A DNA stretch of 64,000 nucleotides, taken from Tistrella mobilis KA081020-065. Lineage in GTDB: Bacteria > Pseudomonadota > Alphaproteobacteria > Tistrellales > Tistrellaceae. Below the pieces are notes generated by a model. It was not told where the DNA came from. It did no database searches and saw nothing but the letters and a program-made list of their open reading frames with translations. This document shows, piece by piece, positions 28,898 through 36,056 of the stretch (its first letter is position 1; each line of letters begins with the position of its first letter). The stretch lies in assembly GCF_000264455.2 (NCBI RefSeq), contig NC_017958.1, positions 935,001 to 999,000 of the forward strand. Reading direction: 5' to 3'. The position numbers and the translations under genes are program-made.

Positions 28898-29293
28898 TCA
28901 GGCAGTTGCAAGGTGCGGCTGGCGAAGGCCCAGGAGCTGAAGCTCGGCCAGCATCGCCACCACCACCGCCTGGCCGATGACCAACGCATAGCCGGGGCCC
29001 GTTGGCTCCACCCAGCCCAGAACCAGAAGGGCGATGCTGTCGACGACCCAGAGCAGGTTCAGGATGGCGAGCGTGCGCACCGCCTTGCGAGGCAGCGGAT
29101 CGCGCGTCGCAATCAGCAGAATGCCGCCCGCGATCACGACGAGGGCGATACCGGTAGCGGCCAGCAGCCCGCGCGGCAGGCCAGTCAGTTCGGCGACCGG
29201 GCCGCCGGCGATCAGGAACAGGGCAGCCATGCCAAGCCCGCTCAGGGCATCGAACCAGAGCACGCGGCGCAGCAGGGTCGGGTTGACGGTCAT
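28898..29293 (-). CDS. small four-helix integral membrane protein
   Basis: 131 residues, almost entirely hydrophobic. Four predicted transmembrane helices lie at about 12-35, 43-63, 73-93 and 98-122, with charged joints such as RDPLPRKAVRT. I do not recognise a family with known function. The start at 29293 is followed by MTVNPTLLRR and preceded by a purine-rich GGAGACCC. It is divergent from the HD-domain gene across a 266-bp gap. Confidence 0.72.
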   Translation of the reverse strand: MTVNPTLLRRVLWFDALSGLGMAALFLIAGGPVAELTGLPRGLLAATGIALVVIAGGILLIATRDPLPRKAVRTLAILNLLWVVDSIALLVLGWVEPTGPGYALVIGQAVVVAMLAELQLLGLRQPHLATA

Positions 29294-29420
29294 GACGGGT
29301 CTCCTTCAGGGAGCAGTGCCGGACGGGGCCCCTTGCCCGCCGTCCTGCCCCCATCAGACACCGGCGATCCCCCGCCGGCGATTATGCCGGAGGTAATGAT
29401 CACGATGACGTTATGCCCCC

Positions 29421-29446
29421 TTGTCATGAGGCTTTGTCATGAGGCT
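29421..29446. repeat. perfect 13-bp tandem duplication
   Basis: TTGTCATGAGGCT occurs twice head to tail in the gap between the divergent membrane protein (29293) and HD-domain gene (29561). It could be a duplicated regulator site or replication slippage. Confidence 0.75.
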
Positions 29447-29518
29447 TTCATCGATGTGGCCGCATCATGACCCGCGACGAAACCGGAAACGCTCCCCATA
29501 TATAGTCGTCCCACCCGA

Positions 29519-29537
29519 GGCCGCAGCTCTTGCGGCC
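29519..29537 (+). other. hairpin in the 5' leader of the HD-domain gene
   Basis: GGCCGCA and TGCGGCC form a 7-bp stem around GCTCT, ending 23 bp before the ATG and just upstream of the GGACAGG ribosome site. A TATAGT hexamer at about 29501 could be its -10 element. Confidence 0.4.
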
Positions 29538-29560
29538 ACCTTCGGAACGGACAGGAAAAC

Positions 29561-30175
29561 ATGACCGATGCCGAGCTTCATGGCTGCCTCGACTTTATCC
29601 GTCAGACTGAAAAGCTGAAGGACGTCCTGCGCAATTCCTACACCGCCTCCGGCCGCCACGAGAGCACTGCGGAGCACAGCTGGCGTCTGGCCCTGATGGC
29701 GATGGTGCTGGGCCCGGATCTGGGCCGGGATGGCGAGCCGGTCGACCTGCTGCGCGTGCTGAAGCTCTGCCTGATCCACGACCTGGGCGAGGCGATCGGC
29801 GGCGATGTGCCGGCGATCCGGCAGACCGGCGGACCAGACAAGGCGGCGCAGGAACGCGCCGACCTGATCACTCTTCTGGAACCGCTTGATGCCGCACGCC
29901 GCGCCGAATTCCTGGCGCTCTGGGACGAATACGAAGCGAGCTCGACCCCTGAGGCCCGGATGGTCAAGGCGCTGGACAAGATGGAAACCATCATCCAGCA
30001 CAATCAGGGTGCCACCGCCCCCGATTTCGATCATGGATTCAACCTGGATTACGGTCGCCACTATGCCGAGGGCCACCCGCTGCTGGCCCGGCTGCGCTGT
30101 CTGGTCGATGCCGACACCCGCGCACGGATGGCGGAGGCAACCCCGCCGCCCCGGCGCACCGGCTCGGAGGGGTGA
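29561..30175 (+). CDS. HD-domain phosphohydrolase (YfbR/HDDC2-like)
   Basis: 204 residues. The metal ligands of the HD fold are in order: His33 in GRHESTAEHSW, His39, the HD pair at 74-75 in CLIHDLGEAIGGD, and an Asp in MVKALDKMETI. This pattern is that of 5'-deoxynucleotidase YfbR and HDDC2 proteins, which hydrolyse nucleoside monophosphates. It ends 12 bp before the convergent TetR gene. The C-terminal 15 residues are disordered (PPPRRTGSEG). Substrate is inferred from family only. Confidence 0.87.
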   Translation: MTDAELHGCLDFIRQTEKLKDVLRNSYTASGRHESTAEHSWRLALMAMVLGPDLGRDGEPVDLLRVLKLCLIHDLGEAIGGDVPAIRQTGGPDKAAQERADLITLLEPLDAARRAEFLALWDEYEASSTPEARMVKALDKMETIIQHNQGATAPDFDHGFNLDYGRHYAEGHPLLARLRCLVDADTRARMAEATPPPRRTGSEG

Positions 30176-30187
30176 TCGGCCACCGCC

Positions 30188-30820
30188 TCAATCCGGCATG
30201 ACCTGATCGGGCATGACCTGATCGACCATGGCCAGCAGCTCGTCGCGCCCGGCGCCGTCGCGGGCCTGGATCGACATGCCCTGGATGACGGCGCCGTAAA
30301 GCCGGGCGAGCGCCCCGGCATCGGTTCCCGCAGGCCAGCGCCCGGCAGCGATGCCGCGGCGGATGCAGGCGGCGATGGCCGCAATGGTATCGCGGCGCAG
30401 CCGTGCGGTCTCCGCCGCCACCGCGTCGTGCTCGGGCGCGCAGGTGATCAGGGCGGTGGAGATCAGGCAGCCGGCGGGTTGGCCGGGATCGGTGAAGGCG
30501 ATGGCGGTTTCGCGCAGCAGCCGCCGGATCGCCGCCCGGGGGTCGGGCTCCTCGTCCAGCGCGCGGATCGTGAACAGCCCCGGCCCCGCGCGATAGGCAG
30601 CCATCACCTCGCGATACAGCTCTTCCTTCGACCCGAAAGCGGCGTAGAGGCTGGGCGGGGTGATGCCCATCGCCTGGGTCAGGTCGGCAACCGAGGTGCC
30701 CTCATACCCCCGTTCCCAGAACAGGCGCATGGCTTTGGCCAGGGCCGCATCACGATCGAAGCTGCGCGGGCGGCCACGGCCCTGACGCGGGGTCGGGGAT
30801 GGGGATGACGGGCTTTTCAT
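30188..30820 (-). CDS. TetR-family transcriptional regulator
   Basis: 210 residues. The N-terminal HTH reads RSFDRDAALAKAMRLFWERGYEGTSVADLTQAMGITPPSLYAAFGSKEEL, the consensus TetR DNA-binding domain of the AcrR/NemR-like type. A ligand-binding helical domain follows. The last residues contain a duplicated DQVMPD. The ATG at 30820 overlaps an ATAGCGATCGATAT near-palindrome and is divergent from the serine hydrolase gene, whose promoter holds a second such site. It therefore probably represses itself and that gene. Confidence 0.88.
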   Translation of the reverse strand: MKSPSSPSPTPRQGRGRPRSFDRDAALAKAMRLFWERGYEGTSVADLTQAMGITPPSLYAAFGSKEELYREVMAAYRAGPGLFTIRALDEEPDPRAAIRRLLRETAIAFTDPGQPAGCLISTALITCAPEHDAVAAETARLRRDTIAAIAACIRRGIAAGRWPAGTDAGALARLYGAVIQGMSIQARDGAGRDELLAMVDQVMPDQVMPD

Positions 30821-30832
30821 AGCGATCGATAT
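30819..30832. promoter_or_regulatory. TetR operator-like near-palindrome at the regulator's own start
   Basis: ATAGCGATCGATAT is one base away from the perfect dyad ATAGCGATCGCTAT and overlaps the TetR start codon. A related perfect inverted repeat sits at 30872-30885 on the serine-hydrolase side. Confidence 0.45.
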
Positions 30833-30871
30833 ATATTTCTGTTGCGCGGGGACAGGCATCTGCTCATTAAT

Positions 30872-30885
30872 ATAGCGACTGCTAT
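30872..30885. promoter_or_regulatory. TetR operator-like inverted repeat before the serine hydrolase gene
   Basis: ATAGC-GACT-GCTAT is a perfect inverted repeat 17 bp upstream of the serine hydrolase ATG. It shares the ATAGCG half-site with the near-palindrome at 30819-30832. Confidence 0.5.
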
Positions 30886-30902
30886 TTAAATGGAGAAGCG
30901 CC

Positions 30903-32150
30903 ATGCGCAGCCTGTCCGTCGCCGCATCCCTTGCGGCGGTCACGCTCCCCCTCGCCCTGACGCCGGCCGCAGCCGACGACAAGACTAAGGCCGACAAGAC
31001 CACGGGAGAGAAGACCTTGGGCGCCCGGATCGACCGGGTGGTCGACACGGCGATCGCCGAGGGGCAGATCGCCGGTGCCGTGATCCTGGTCGCCGAGGAC
31101 GGTCGGCTGATCCATCGCCGCGCCGCCGGCCATCTGGACCGCGAGGCGGGCCTGCCGATGCGCGAGGATGCGATCTTCCGCTTCGCCTCGGTCAGCAAGC
31201 CCTTCGTGGCGGCAACAGCATTGGCCCTGGTCGATGACGGGGTTCTGGACCTCGACACGCCGATCACCCGCCATCTGCCGGATTTCCGTCCGGCGACCGG
31301 CGACGGCGACCGGCCGGTCATCACCCTGCGCCAGCTGTTGAGCCATACCGCCGGGCTCGATTACGGTTTCTTCCAGCCGGCCGACGGCCCCTATGCCCGG
31401 GCGGGGGTCTCGGACGGGATGGATGACCGTCCCGGCCTGACCCTGGCTGAAAACCTGCGTCGACTCGCCATGGCACCTCTGCGCAACCGCCCGGGCGCGG
31501 CCTGGCATTACTCGCTGGCAATCGACGTGACCGGCGGGCTGATCGAGGCTGCAACCGGCCGCACCCTGCCCGATGTGGTCCGCGAGAAGGTGACCGCACC
31601 GCTCGGCCTTGAAGACACCGGCTTCACCGTCGCCGACACCACGCGGCTGGCGGTGCCCTATGTCGACGGCCCAGAGGGCGGCGTACCGCGGCGGATGGCG
31701 GCGGCCGAAGCGGTGCCCTTTGGCGGCAGCGCCGTGCATTACGCGCCCGGCCGCATCCTCGATCCCGATGCCTGGCCCTCGGGCGGTGCCGGCATGGCGG
31801 GCACCGCCGCCGATGTCCTGGCGTTGCTGGAAGCCATCCGCACCGGCGGCGGCGGGGTGTTGAGCCCCGGGATGGCCGCAGCCTTCGTCCGCCCGACCAC
31901 CGGCGACCTGCCCCTCGATGTGACGGGCCCCGGCTGGGCCTTCGGGCTTGGTGCCTCGGTGCTGATCGACCCGGCCCTTGCCGGCAGCCCGCAAAGCCCG
32001 GGCACATGGGCCTGGGGTGGTGCTTATGGCCATTCCTGGTTCGTCGATCCGGTCCGCAAACTGACCGTCGTGGCGATGACCAACACCGCCCTCGCCGGCA
32101 TGACCGGGGCTTTTCCCGACGCGCTGCGCGATGCGATCTATGCCGACTGA
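30903..32150 (+). CDS. exported serine hydrolase (class C beta-lactamase fold)
   Basis: 415 residues. The signal peptide RSLSVAASLAAVTLPLALTPAAA is followed by the beta-lactamase/esterase fold. The SxxK motif SVSK is at 96-99 (Ser96 nucleophile, Lys99). A Tyr-containing AWHYSL near residue 201 occupies the YxN position with Leu instead of Asn. The WGGAYGHSW segment near 375 supplies the third motif. Length and motifs fit esterases/D-amino peptidases of family S12 better than a true beta-lactamase. The TATGGAGAAGCGCC leader gives a good ribosome site. Divergent from a TetR gene. Confidence 0.88.
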   Translation: MRSLSVAASLAAVTLPLALTPAAADDKTKADKTTGEKTLGARIDRVVDTAIAEGQIAGAVILVAEDGRLIHRRAAGHLDREAGLPMREDAIFRFASVSKPFVAATALALVDDGVLDLDTPITRHLPDFRPATGDGDRPVITLRQLLSHTAGLDYGFFQPADGPYARAGVSDGMDDRPGLTLAENLRRLAMAPLRNRPGAAWHYSLAIDVTGGLIEAATGRTLPDVVREKVTAPLGLEDTGFTVADTTRLAVPYVDGPEGGVPRRMAAAEAVPFGGSAVHYAPGRILDPDAWPSGGAGMAGTAADVLALLEAIRTGGGGVLSPGMAAAFVRPTTGDLPLDVTGPGWAFGLGASVLIDPALAGSPQSPGTWAWGGAYGHSWFVDPVRKLTVVAMTNTALAGMTGAFPDALRDAIYAD

Positions 32151-32743
32151 CCAGCCCCGCCCTCACAAACCCCACTCTCGGGCCAGAGGGCCGCAGCCGT
32201 TCGGGCCACGATGGCCGGCACGGTGTCGCCGGGCGCGATGGCCAGCCGGCCGTCGATGATCAGCATCGACAGCCCATGGACCAGCGCCCAGCGCGCCCGG
32301 GCCAGATCGGGATCGATGTCGGGGGTGGCCCCCATCGCATGGGCGGCTTCGGCATCGGCGGCGATCAGCTGTTTCTGGGCCGGATCGAGCGGCCCGACCA
32401 TCAACCGAAACAAGCCCGGATTTACGCAAGCGAAGCCGACATAGGCCTGCGCCTGCGCCAATGATCGCGACCGGGGATCAACCCCCTGATCGGCCGCGCC
32501 TTTCAGCGCCGCCCCCAGCTCGCGAAAGCCCTGCGCGGCCAGCTCGGCGAGCAGCGCCTCGCGGTTCTCCACATGGCGATAGGGCGCCATGGCCGAAACG
32601 CCCGCCTGGCGTGCCACCTCGCGCAGCGACAGCCGGTCATGGCCGTCCGCCTCGACCAGGCGGCGGGCGGCCGCGATCAGCACCGGCTTCAGATCGCCGT
32701 GATGATAGCCGTCGGAGTGTCGTGCCGCACCCGTCTCCCCCAT
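32138..32743 (-). CDS. TetR-family transcriptional regulator (WHG-type C-terminus)
   Basis: 201 residues. The HTH is GDLKPVLIAAARRLVEADGHDRLSLREVARQAGVSAMAPYRHVENREAL. The C-terminal domain includes RARWALVHGLSMLIIDGRL, the WxLVHGL signature of the WHG subclass. It converges on the serine hydrolase with a 13-bp overlap of their 3' ends. It is divergent from the glutathione S-transferase gene, with an 8-bp perfect inverted repeat between them, so it is the likely regulator of that GST. Confidence 0.88.
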   Translation of the reverse strand: MGETGAARHSDGYHHGDLKPVLIAAARRLVEADGHDRLSLREVARQAGVSAMAPYRHVENREALLAELAAQGFRELGAALKGAADQGVDPRSRSLAQAQAYVGFACVNPGLFRLMVGPLDPAQKQLIAADAEAAHAMGATPDIDPDLARARWALVHGLSMLIIDGRLAIAPGDTVPAIVARTAAALWPESGVCEGGAGQSA

Positions 32744-32766
32744 TGACGTCCCTCTCCTTCGCCCTA

Positions 32767-32785
32767 ATGTTTACAATGTAAACAT
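32767..32785. promoter_or_regulatory. TetR-type operator between the regulator and GST genes
   Basis: ATGTTTAC and GTAAACAT form a perfect 8-bp inverted repeat separated by AAT. It is 24 bp from the TetR start and 58 bp upstream of the GST start, placed to control both divergent promoters. Confidence 0.6.
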
Positions 32786-32842
32786 ACGAGGGGCGGCCAG
32801 TCCAGTCGCCGGCAAGAGACAGGGTCAAGGGGTCGAGGCATT

Positions 32843-33511
32843 ATGATCGTCGTGCATCATCTGAACAATTCGCGCTCGCAGCGCGTGCTCTGGCTGTTGG
32901 AAGAGCTGGGGCTCGACTACGAGATCCGGCGCTATGAGCGCGACCCGGCAACCATGGAGGCGCCGGCCAGCCTGAAGGCGGTGCATCCGCTGGGCAAGTC
33001 GCCGGTGATCACCGATGGCGACGTCACCGTGGCCGAGACCGGCGCCATCGTCGACTACATCCTGGAGCGCTATGGCGAGGGCCGGCTGGTGCCGGCCGCC
33101 GGCACGCCGGAGCGGCTGCGCTGGCGCTATTGGATGCATTATGCCGAAGGCTCGGCGATGCCGCTGCTGGTGATGAAGCTGGTGCTGATGCGCGCCCCCG
33201 ACCGCACCCCGGCACTGATCCGGCCGCTGGCGCGCAAGATCACCGGCGCGATCAATGCCGGCTTCGTCGACCCCCGGCTCAACACCAACCTCGCCTTCTG
33301 GGAAGCGGAACTCGCCCGCGGCCCCTGGTTCGCCGGGCCCGACTTCACCACCGCCGACATCATGATGAGCTTCCCGGCCGAAGTGTCGGCACAGCGGATC
33401 GAAGGCGCGCGCAACGCCACACGCGTGCAGGATTTCGTGAAACGCATCCACGCCCGCCCGGCCTTCCGCCGCGCCCTGGAGCGCGGCGGCGCCTATGCCT
33501 ATGCCGACTGA
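32843..33511 (+). CDS. glutathione S-transferase family protein
   Basis: 222 residues. An N-terminal thioredoxin-like domain (IVVHHLNNSRSQRVLWLLEELGLDYE, then the cis-Pro segment GKSPVITDGDVTVAETGAI with the conserved ESGA-like ETGA) precedes an all-helical C-domain (about 88-222) including ADIMMSFP. The active residue is probably Ser or Asn at positions 9-10 of the HLNNSRSQ loop. It conjugates or reduces electrophiles with glutathione. A strong GC hairpin follows at 33551-33576. Paired with a divergent TetR regulator. Confidence 0.88.
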   Translation: MIVVHHLNNSRSQRVLWLLEELGLDYEIRRYERDPATMEAPASLKAVHPLGKSPVITDGDVTVAETGAIVDYILERYGEGRLVPAAGTPERLRWRYWMHYAEGSAMPLLVMKLVLMRAPDRTPALIRPLARKITGAINAGFVDPRLNTNLAFWEAELARGPWFAGPDFTTADIMMSFPAEVSAQRIEGARNATRVQDFVKRIHARPAFRRALERGGAYAYAD

Positions 33512-33550
33512 CGCCCGCCCGAAAGCCCCGCGCCCCCTCTGAAGGTCCCC

Positions 33551-33576
33551 GCTCCCGCACGGGACCGTGCGGGAGC
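33551..33576 (+). terminator. strong hairpin after the GST gene
   Basis: GCTCCCGCACGG and CCGTGCGGGAGC form a perfect 12-bp stem with a 2-nt loop, 40 bp after the GST stop and just before the repeat array. No T-run follows. Confidence 0.5.
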
Positions 33577-33579
33577 AAG

Positions 33580-33772
33580 CCGCCATTGAGGCGGCGGCCA
33601 AGGGCGCGGAAGCGCCCGCCCGGCGAGGGGCTATTAAAGACTCCCGCCATTGAGGCGGCGGCCAAGGGCGCGGAAGCGCCCGCCCGGCGAGGGGCTATTA
33701 AAGACTCCCGCCATTGCGGCGGCGGCCAAGGGGTGCGGAAGCACCCCGCCCGGCGAGGGACCACAAAGACTA
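33580..33772. repeat. tandem array of three 64-bp palindromic repeat units
   Basis: Units start at 33580, 33644 and 33708, each opening CCGCCATTG(A/C)GGCGG. The core GGCCAAGGG then a hairpin (GGGCGC-GGAA-GCGCCC or GGGTGC-GGAA-GCACCC) and CCCGGCGAGGG follow. Units 1 and 2 are nearly identical. Unit 3 has compensating changes on both sides of the hairpin (GC to TG and CA). The array lies between two convergent genes, ending next to the stop of the DUF4394 gene. Single copies occur at 35045-35097 (opposite orientation) and 59871-59963. This is a REP-like extragenic repeat, not CRISPR: there are no unique spacers. Confidence 0.9.
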
Positions 33773-34588
33773 CTCCATCCAGGCGACGTCGGTGATGGGC
33801 GCCGGTGCGCCATCCACCGGGCGAAGCGGCGTGGCGTTGCCGGTGGCCAGATCCAGTTTGTGGATCACCCCGCCATTGACCATCCAGCCGGCCTCGCCGC
33901 CCATCTCGGTCGAGACGATGTTGAAGGCGATGGGGCTGTCGACGGTGACGCCCAGCCGGCCGATCGCGGTCAGCACGCCGTCATTCGGCGGTGCCTGCTT
34001 CACCAGGGCGCCGATCGTGGCGTCGATGTCGTAAAGCGCGGTGGCTTCGGCCTTCCGGCCGGTGCGCGAATTGGTATAGGCGCCGGCCACGATGTTCGGG
34101 GTCTCGCCCTTGTGCATGTCGGCATAGGCGAGCCGGCCATCGACCACCGCCTTGCCGTCGTCGACATTGACCCTGAGATTGGTGCCGTCGGGCGTCATCA
34201 CCCGCAGCCGGTCGGCGGCCGGGTTGAAATCGACCGTCACACCATGGCGGGCCGACAGCTTCTCCGACAGGGTCGCCCGCACCGTCGCCTCGCCGGTGCC
34301 GGGATCGATGGTGACGATCCGGCCATCGCCCGCCAGGCCGTAGAGCCGGCCATCCGCTGGCCGGACATCGATGCCGACCAGGCCGGGCACGCCCGAAATC
34401 GGAACCATGCCGGTCACCTTGCCGGTGGCCGGGTCGATCTGCACCAGACTGCTGTCGCCCGCAAGCCCCACCAGCATGCCGGCGGAGGCCGTGGTCATGC
34501 CCGGCATCATCGCCAGCATCGGCAGGGCCAGAGCGGCCGTGGCAGCAGCCCGGGCGGCGCCGGTCTTCAGGTATTGAAAGCGTGTCAT
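33770..34588 (-). CDS. DUF4394 domain-containing exported protein
   Basis: 272 residues from the ATG at 34588. A signal peptide (ARAAATAALALPMLAMMPGMTTASA) precedes a beta-propeller-like domain. Repeated D-P-x-T-G motifs (VQIDPATGKVTG, IVTIDPGTGEATVRA, LDLATGNATP) and the DUF4394 core DFNPAADRLRVM, TNLRVNVDDG and FNIVSTEMGG are present. It is probably periplasmic or outer-surface. Function is unknown for the family. The repeat array begins immediately after its stop. Confidence 0.85.
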   Translation of the reverse strand: MTRFQYLKTGAARAAATAALALPMLAMMPGMTTASAGMLVGLAGDSSLVQIDPATGKVTGMVPISGVPGLVGIDVRPADGRLYGLAGDGRIVTIDPGTGEATVRATLSEKLSARHGVTVDFNPAADRLRVMTPDGTNLRVNVDDGKAVVDGRLAYADMHKGETPNIVAGAYTNSRTGRKAEATALYDIDATIGALVKQAPPNDGVLTAIGRLGVTVDSPIAFNIVSTEMGGEAGWMVNGGVIHKLDLATGNATPLRPVDGAPAPITDVAWME

Positions 34589-34782
34589 GGTCGGCGTCTC
34601 CCTCTCGTTCGGGGGCGGCGTCGACGGGACGATCAGGCCCCGCTCCACCCATCAGGGAAACAACGCTGCGACCGGTCGGGACGGATGCACGGTCGTGGCG
34701 GATTTTTCCGTCCAGGCCTGCCCGGGCTGCCGGCGGGCGGGCCGGGTTGGACATTCTGCAATGCATTATTTCAAACGTTCAA

Positions 34783-34811
34783 TTGACTCACGAGAAACTT
34801 TCCCCTACATA
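34783..34811 (+). promoter_or_regulatory. strong sigma-70-type promoter of a candidate small RNA
   Basis: TTGACT (34783-34788), exactly 17 bp, then TACATA (34806-34811), the best-spaced promoter I found in the window. It faces no recognisable protein-coding gene on its strand but leads to a strong terminator about 225 bp downstream. Confidence 0.65.
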
Positions 34812-34958
34812 AGACCTGCGCTCACGAAAGGATCGGTCAGGAAACCCGGCGGACACTGTCGGAAACGGCCGGTCCCTGTTGAACGCCCTGATGACTGGCA
34901 ATTCGGCGGCGCAGGCTGCGTCTCCCCGGCAGATCCGCCGCCGTTGCTCATCCGTCAT
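34788..34958 (-). CDS. possible 56-residue ORF antisense to the candidate sRNA
   Basis: The ATG at 34958 is preceded on the minus strand by GGAGGGGG seven to eight bases upstream, an almost ideal Shine-Dalgarno sequence. The protein begins MTDEQRRRICRGDAACA, is Arg-rich and has two cysteines; I do not recognise it. The start codon is inside a 12-bp hairpin. The U-rich terminator faces the plus strand, which argues for the sRNA. Either reading is possible. Confidence 0.25.
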   Translation of the reverse strand: MTDEQRRRICRGDAACAAELPVIRAFNRDRPFPTVSAGFPDRSFRERRSYVGESFS

Positions 34959-35044
34959 CGGTCCCCCTCCTCTCCCCCATGAGTGAGCGGTGACGGATGT
35001 CGTCTCGGACGCCCGGCCCCTGGTGGCCCGGGCGTCCTTTTTTT
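34818..35044 (+). ncRNA. candidate small regulatory RNA with a C/U-rich loop
   Basis: The transcript would run about 225 nt from the promoter above to the terminator at 35007-35044. Three stems are visible: CGGCGGC (34904-34910) with GCCGCCG (34937-34943); CATCCGTCATCG (34949-34960) with CGGTGACGGATG (34988-34999, one G-T pair); and the terminator stem. The middle stem presents an unpaired CCCCCTCCTCTCCCCC (34963-34978), an anti-Shine-Dalgarno-like loop of the kind used by trans-acting sRNAs in alphaproteobacteria. No Rfam family was recognised by eye. An antisense 56-codon ORF with a good ribosome site occupies the same DNA, so the strand assignment is not certain. Confidence 0.55.
35007..35044 (+). 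terminator. rho-independent terminator of the candidate sRNA
   Basis: GGACGCCCGG (35007-35016) and CCGGGCGTCC (35028-35037) form a perfect 10-bp stem, followed directly by seven T. It is the clearest intrinsic terminator in the window. Confidence 0.85.
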
Positions 35045-35097
35045 GGCCCTCGCCGGGCGGGCGCTCCGCGCCTTTGGCCGCCGCCGCAATGGCGGGG
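35045..35097. repeat. single inverted copy of the REP-like element
   Basis: GGCCCTCGCCGGGCGGGCG, a CCGCGCC segment, TTTGGCCGCCGCCGCAATGGCGG: the reverse complement of one 64-bp unit of the 33580 array, with its inner hairpin partly changed. It begins right after the sRNA terminator and lies about 55 bp from the 3' end of the PhzF gene. Confidence 0.75.
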
Positions 35098-35150
35098 GGA
35101 GCTTGCGGGGACGAGTGGAGCCTCAGGAACAACGATCTGAGATGTCGGCG

Positions 35151-36011
35151 TCAGCCGATGGGGGCGGTCAGGCCGGAGATGCGGATGGGGCTGCCGGGTT
35201 CGGGGCCGAAGCTGGCGTGGATCAGGCTGGGGCGGCCCATGTCTTCGCCCTGCACCACCTGGATCGCCCCCTCCTCCAGCCAGCGGATGTCGCGCAGATA
35301 GCCGGCCAGCGCCGCCGCCGCCGCGCCGGTTGCCGGGTCCTCGTAGACCCCGCCGATGGCGAAGGGGTTGCGGGCGTGGAAGCGGGTGCGGCTTTCCGCG
35401 GTCACGAAGATGAAGGTGGCAAGCGACTGTTCCGCCTGCAGCGCCGCACCGCGCCGGAAGGCATAACCCAGCTGCGACAGGCGGCGGCGATCCTTCAGCG
35501 CCACCACCAGATGGTTGGCACCGGCATGGATCAGGCGCACCGGCAGATGCGGGTCCAGGTCGGCGTCCGTCAGCCCGAATTCCTCCAGCACGCGCCGCAC
35601 ATAATCCGCCGGCGGCAGCCGGGTCCAGGTCGGCGGCGAGGTCAGCGCCGCGGCCCAGCCATCGCCTTCCGGGATCGCCTCGACCGTGATCCGGCCGGCA
35701 TTGAGGGTAAGATCATAGACCCCCGCCCCCATCCGCGCACCGAGTGCCGCCCCGAGCGCGATGGTGGCATGGCCGCAGAACGGCACCTCCTGGCGCGGCG
35801 CGAAATAGCGCACCCGCCAGCCGCCCGCTGCCCCGCCCTGATCGGGAACCGCAAAGGCGGTTTCGGAATAGCCGACCGCCTTCGACACGGCCAGCATCTC
35901 GGTCTCGGTCGGCCAGCTGTCGGCAAAGACCACCCCGGCCGGGTTGCCGCCGTCGGCATCGATGGTGGTCCGGGTGAAGGCGGCGATCTTCAGCACCGTA
36001 TCGGGGGTCAT
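35151..36011 (-). CDS. PhzF-family isomerase/epimerase
   Basis: 286 residues. The twin hot-dog-like PhzF fold is shown by FTRTTIDADGGNPAGVVFAD, YSETAFAVP with the conserved catalytic Glu, VRYFAPRQEVPFCGHATIALGAAL, and the second-half repeat FHARNPFAIGGVYEDPATGAAAAALAGYL. PhzF proteins isomerise small metabolites; only a few act in phenazine synthesis, and no phz genes are here. The ATG at 36011 is used because the frame above it crosses an operator. It is divergent from a MocR regulator with an inverted repeat between them. Confidence 0.88.
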   Translation of the reverse strand: MTPDTVLKIAAFTRTTIDADGGNPAGVVFADSWPTETEMLAVSKAVGYSETAFAVPDQGGAAGGWRVRYFAPRQEVPFCGHATIALGAALGARMGAGVYDLTLNAGRITVEAIPEGDGWAAALTSPPTWTRLPPADYVRRVLEEFGLTDADLDPHLPVRLIHAGANHLVVALKDRRRLSQLGYAFRRGAALQAEQSLATFIFVTAESRTRFHARNPFAIGGVYEDPATGAAAAALAGYLRDIRWLEEGAIQVVQGEDMGRPSLIHASFGPEPGSPIRISGLTAPIG

Positions 36012-36056
36012 GAGCGTCACTCCGGTTGCAGCTGCATTGAGGATGACCGTATGATG

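Noticed and set aside
30903-32150. Beta-lactamase resistance gene
   Set aside because: The fold and SxxK match, but the YxN motif is YSL and the size and context fit an S12 esterase/peptidase better.
33580-33772. CRISPR array
   Set aside because: The repeats are contiguous with no unique spacers and no cas genes are near; the units are palindromic REP-like elements.
34587-34982. 131-codon plus-strand open frame over the sRNA region
   Set aside because: No ribosome site, no recognisable domain, begins upstream of the strong promoter and overlaps the sRNA stems; a random high-GC frame.
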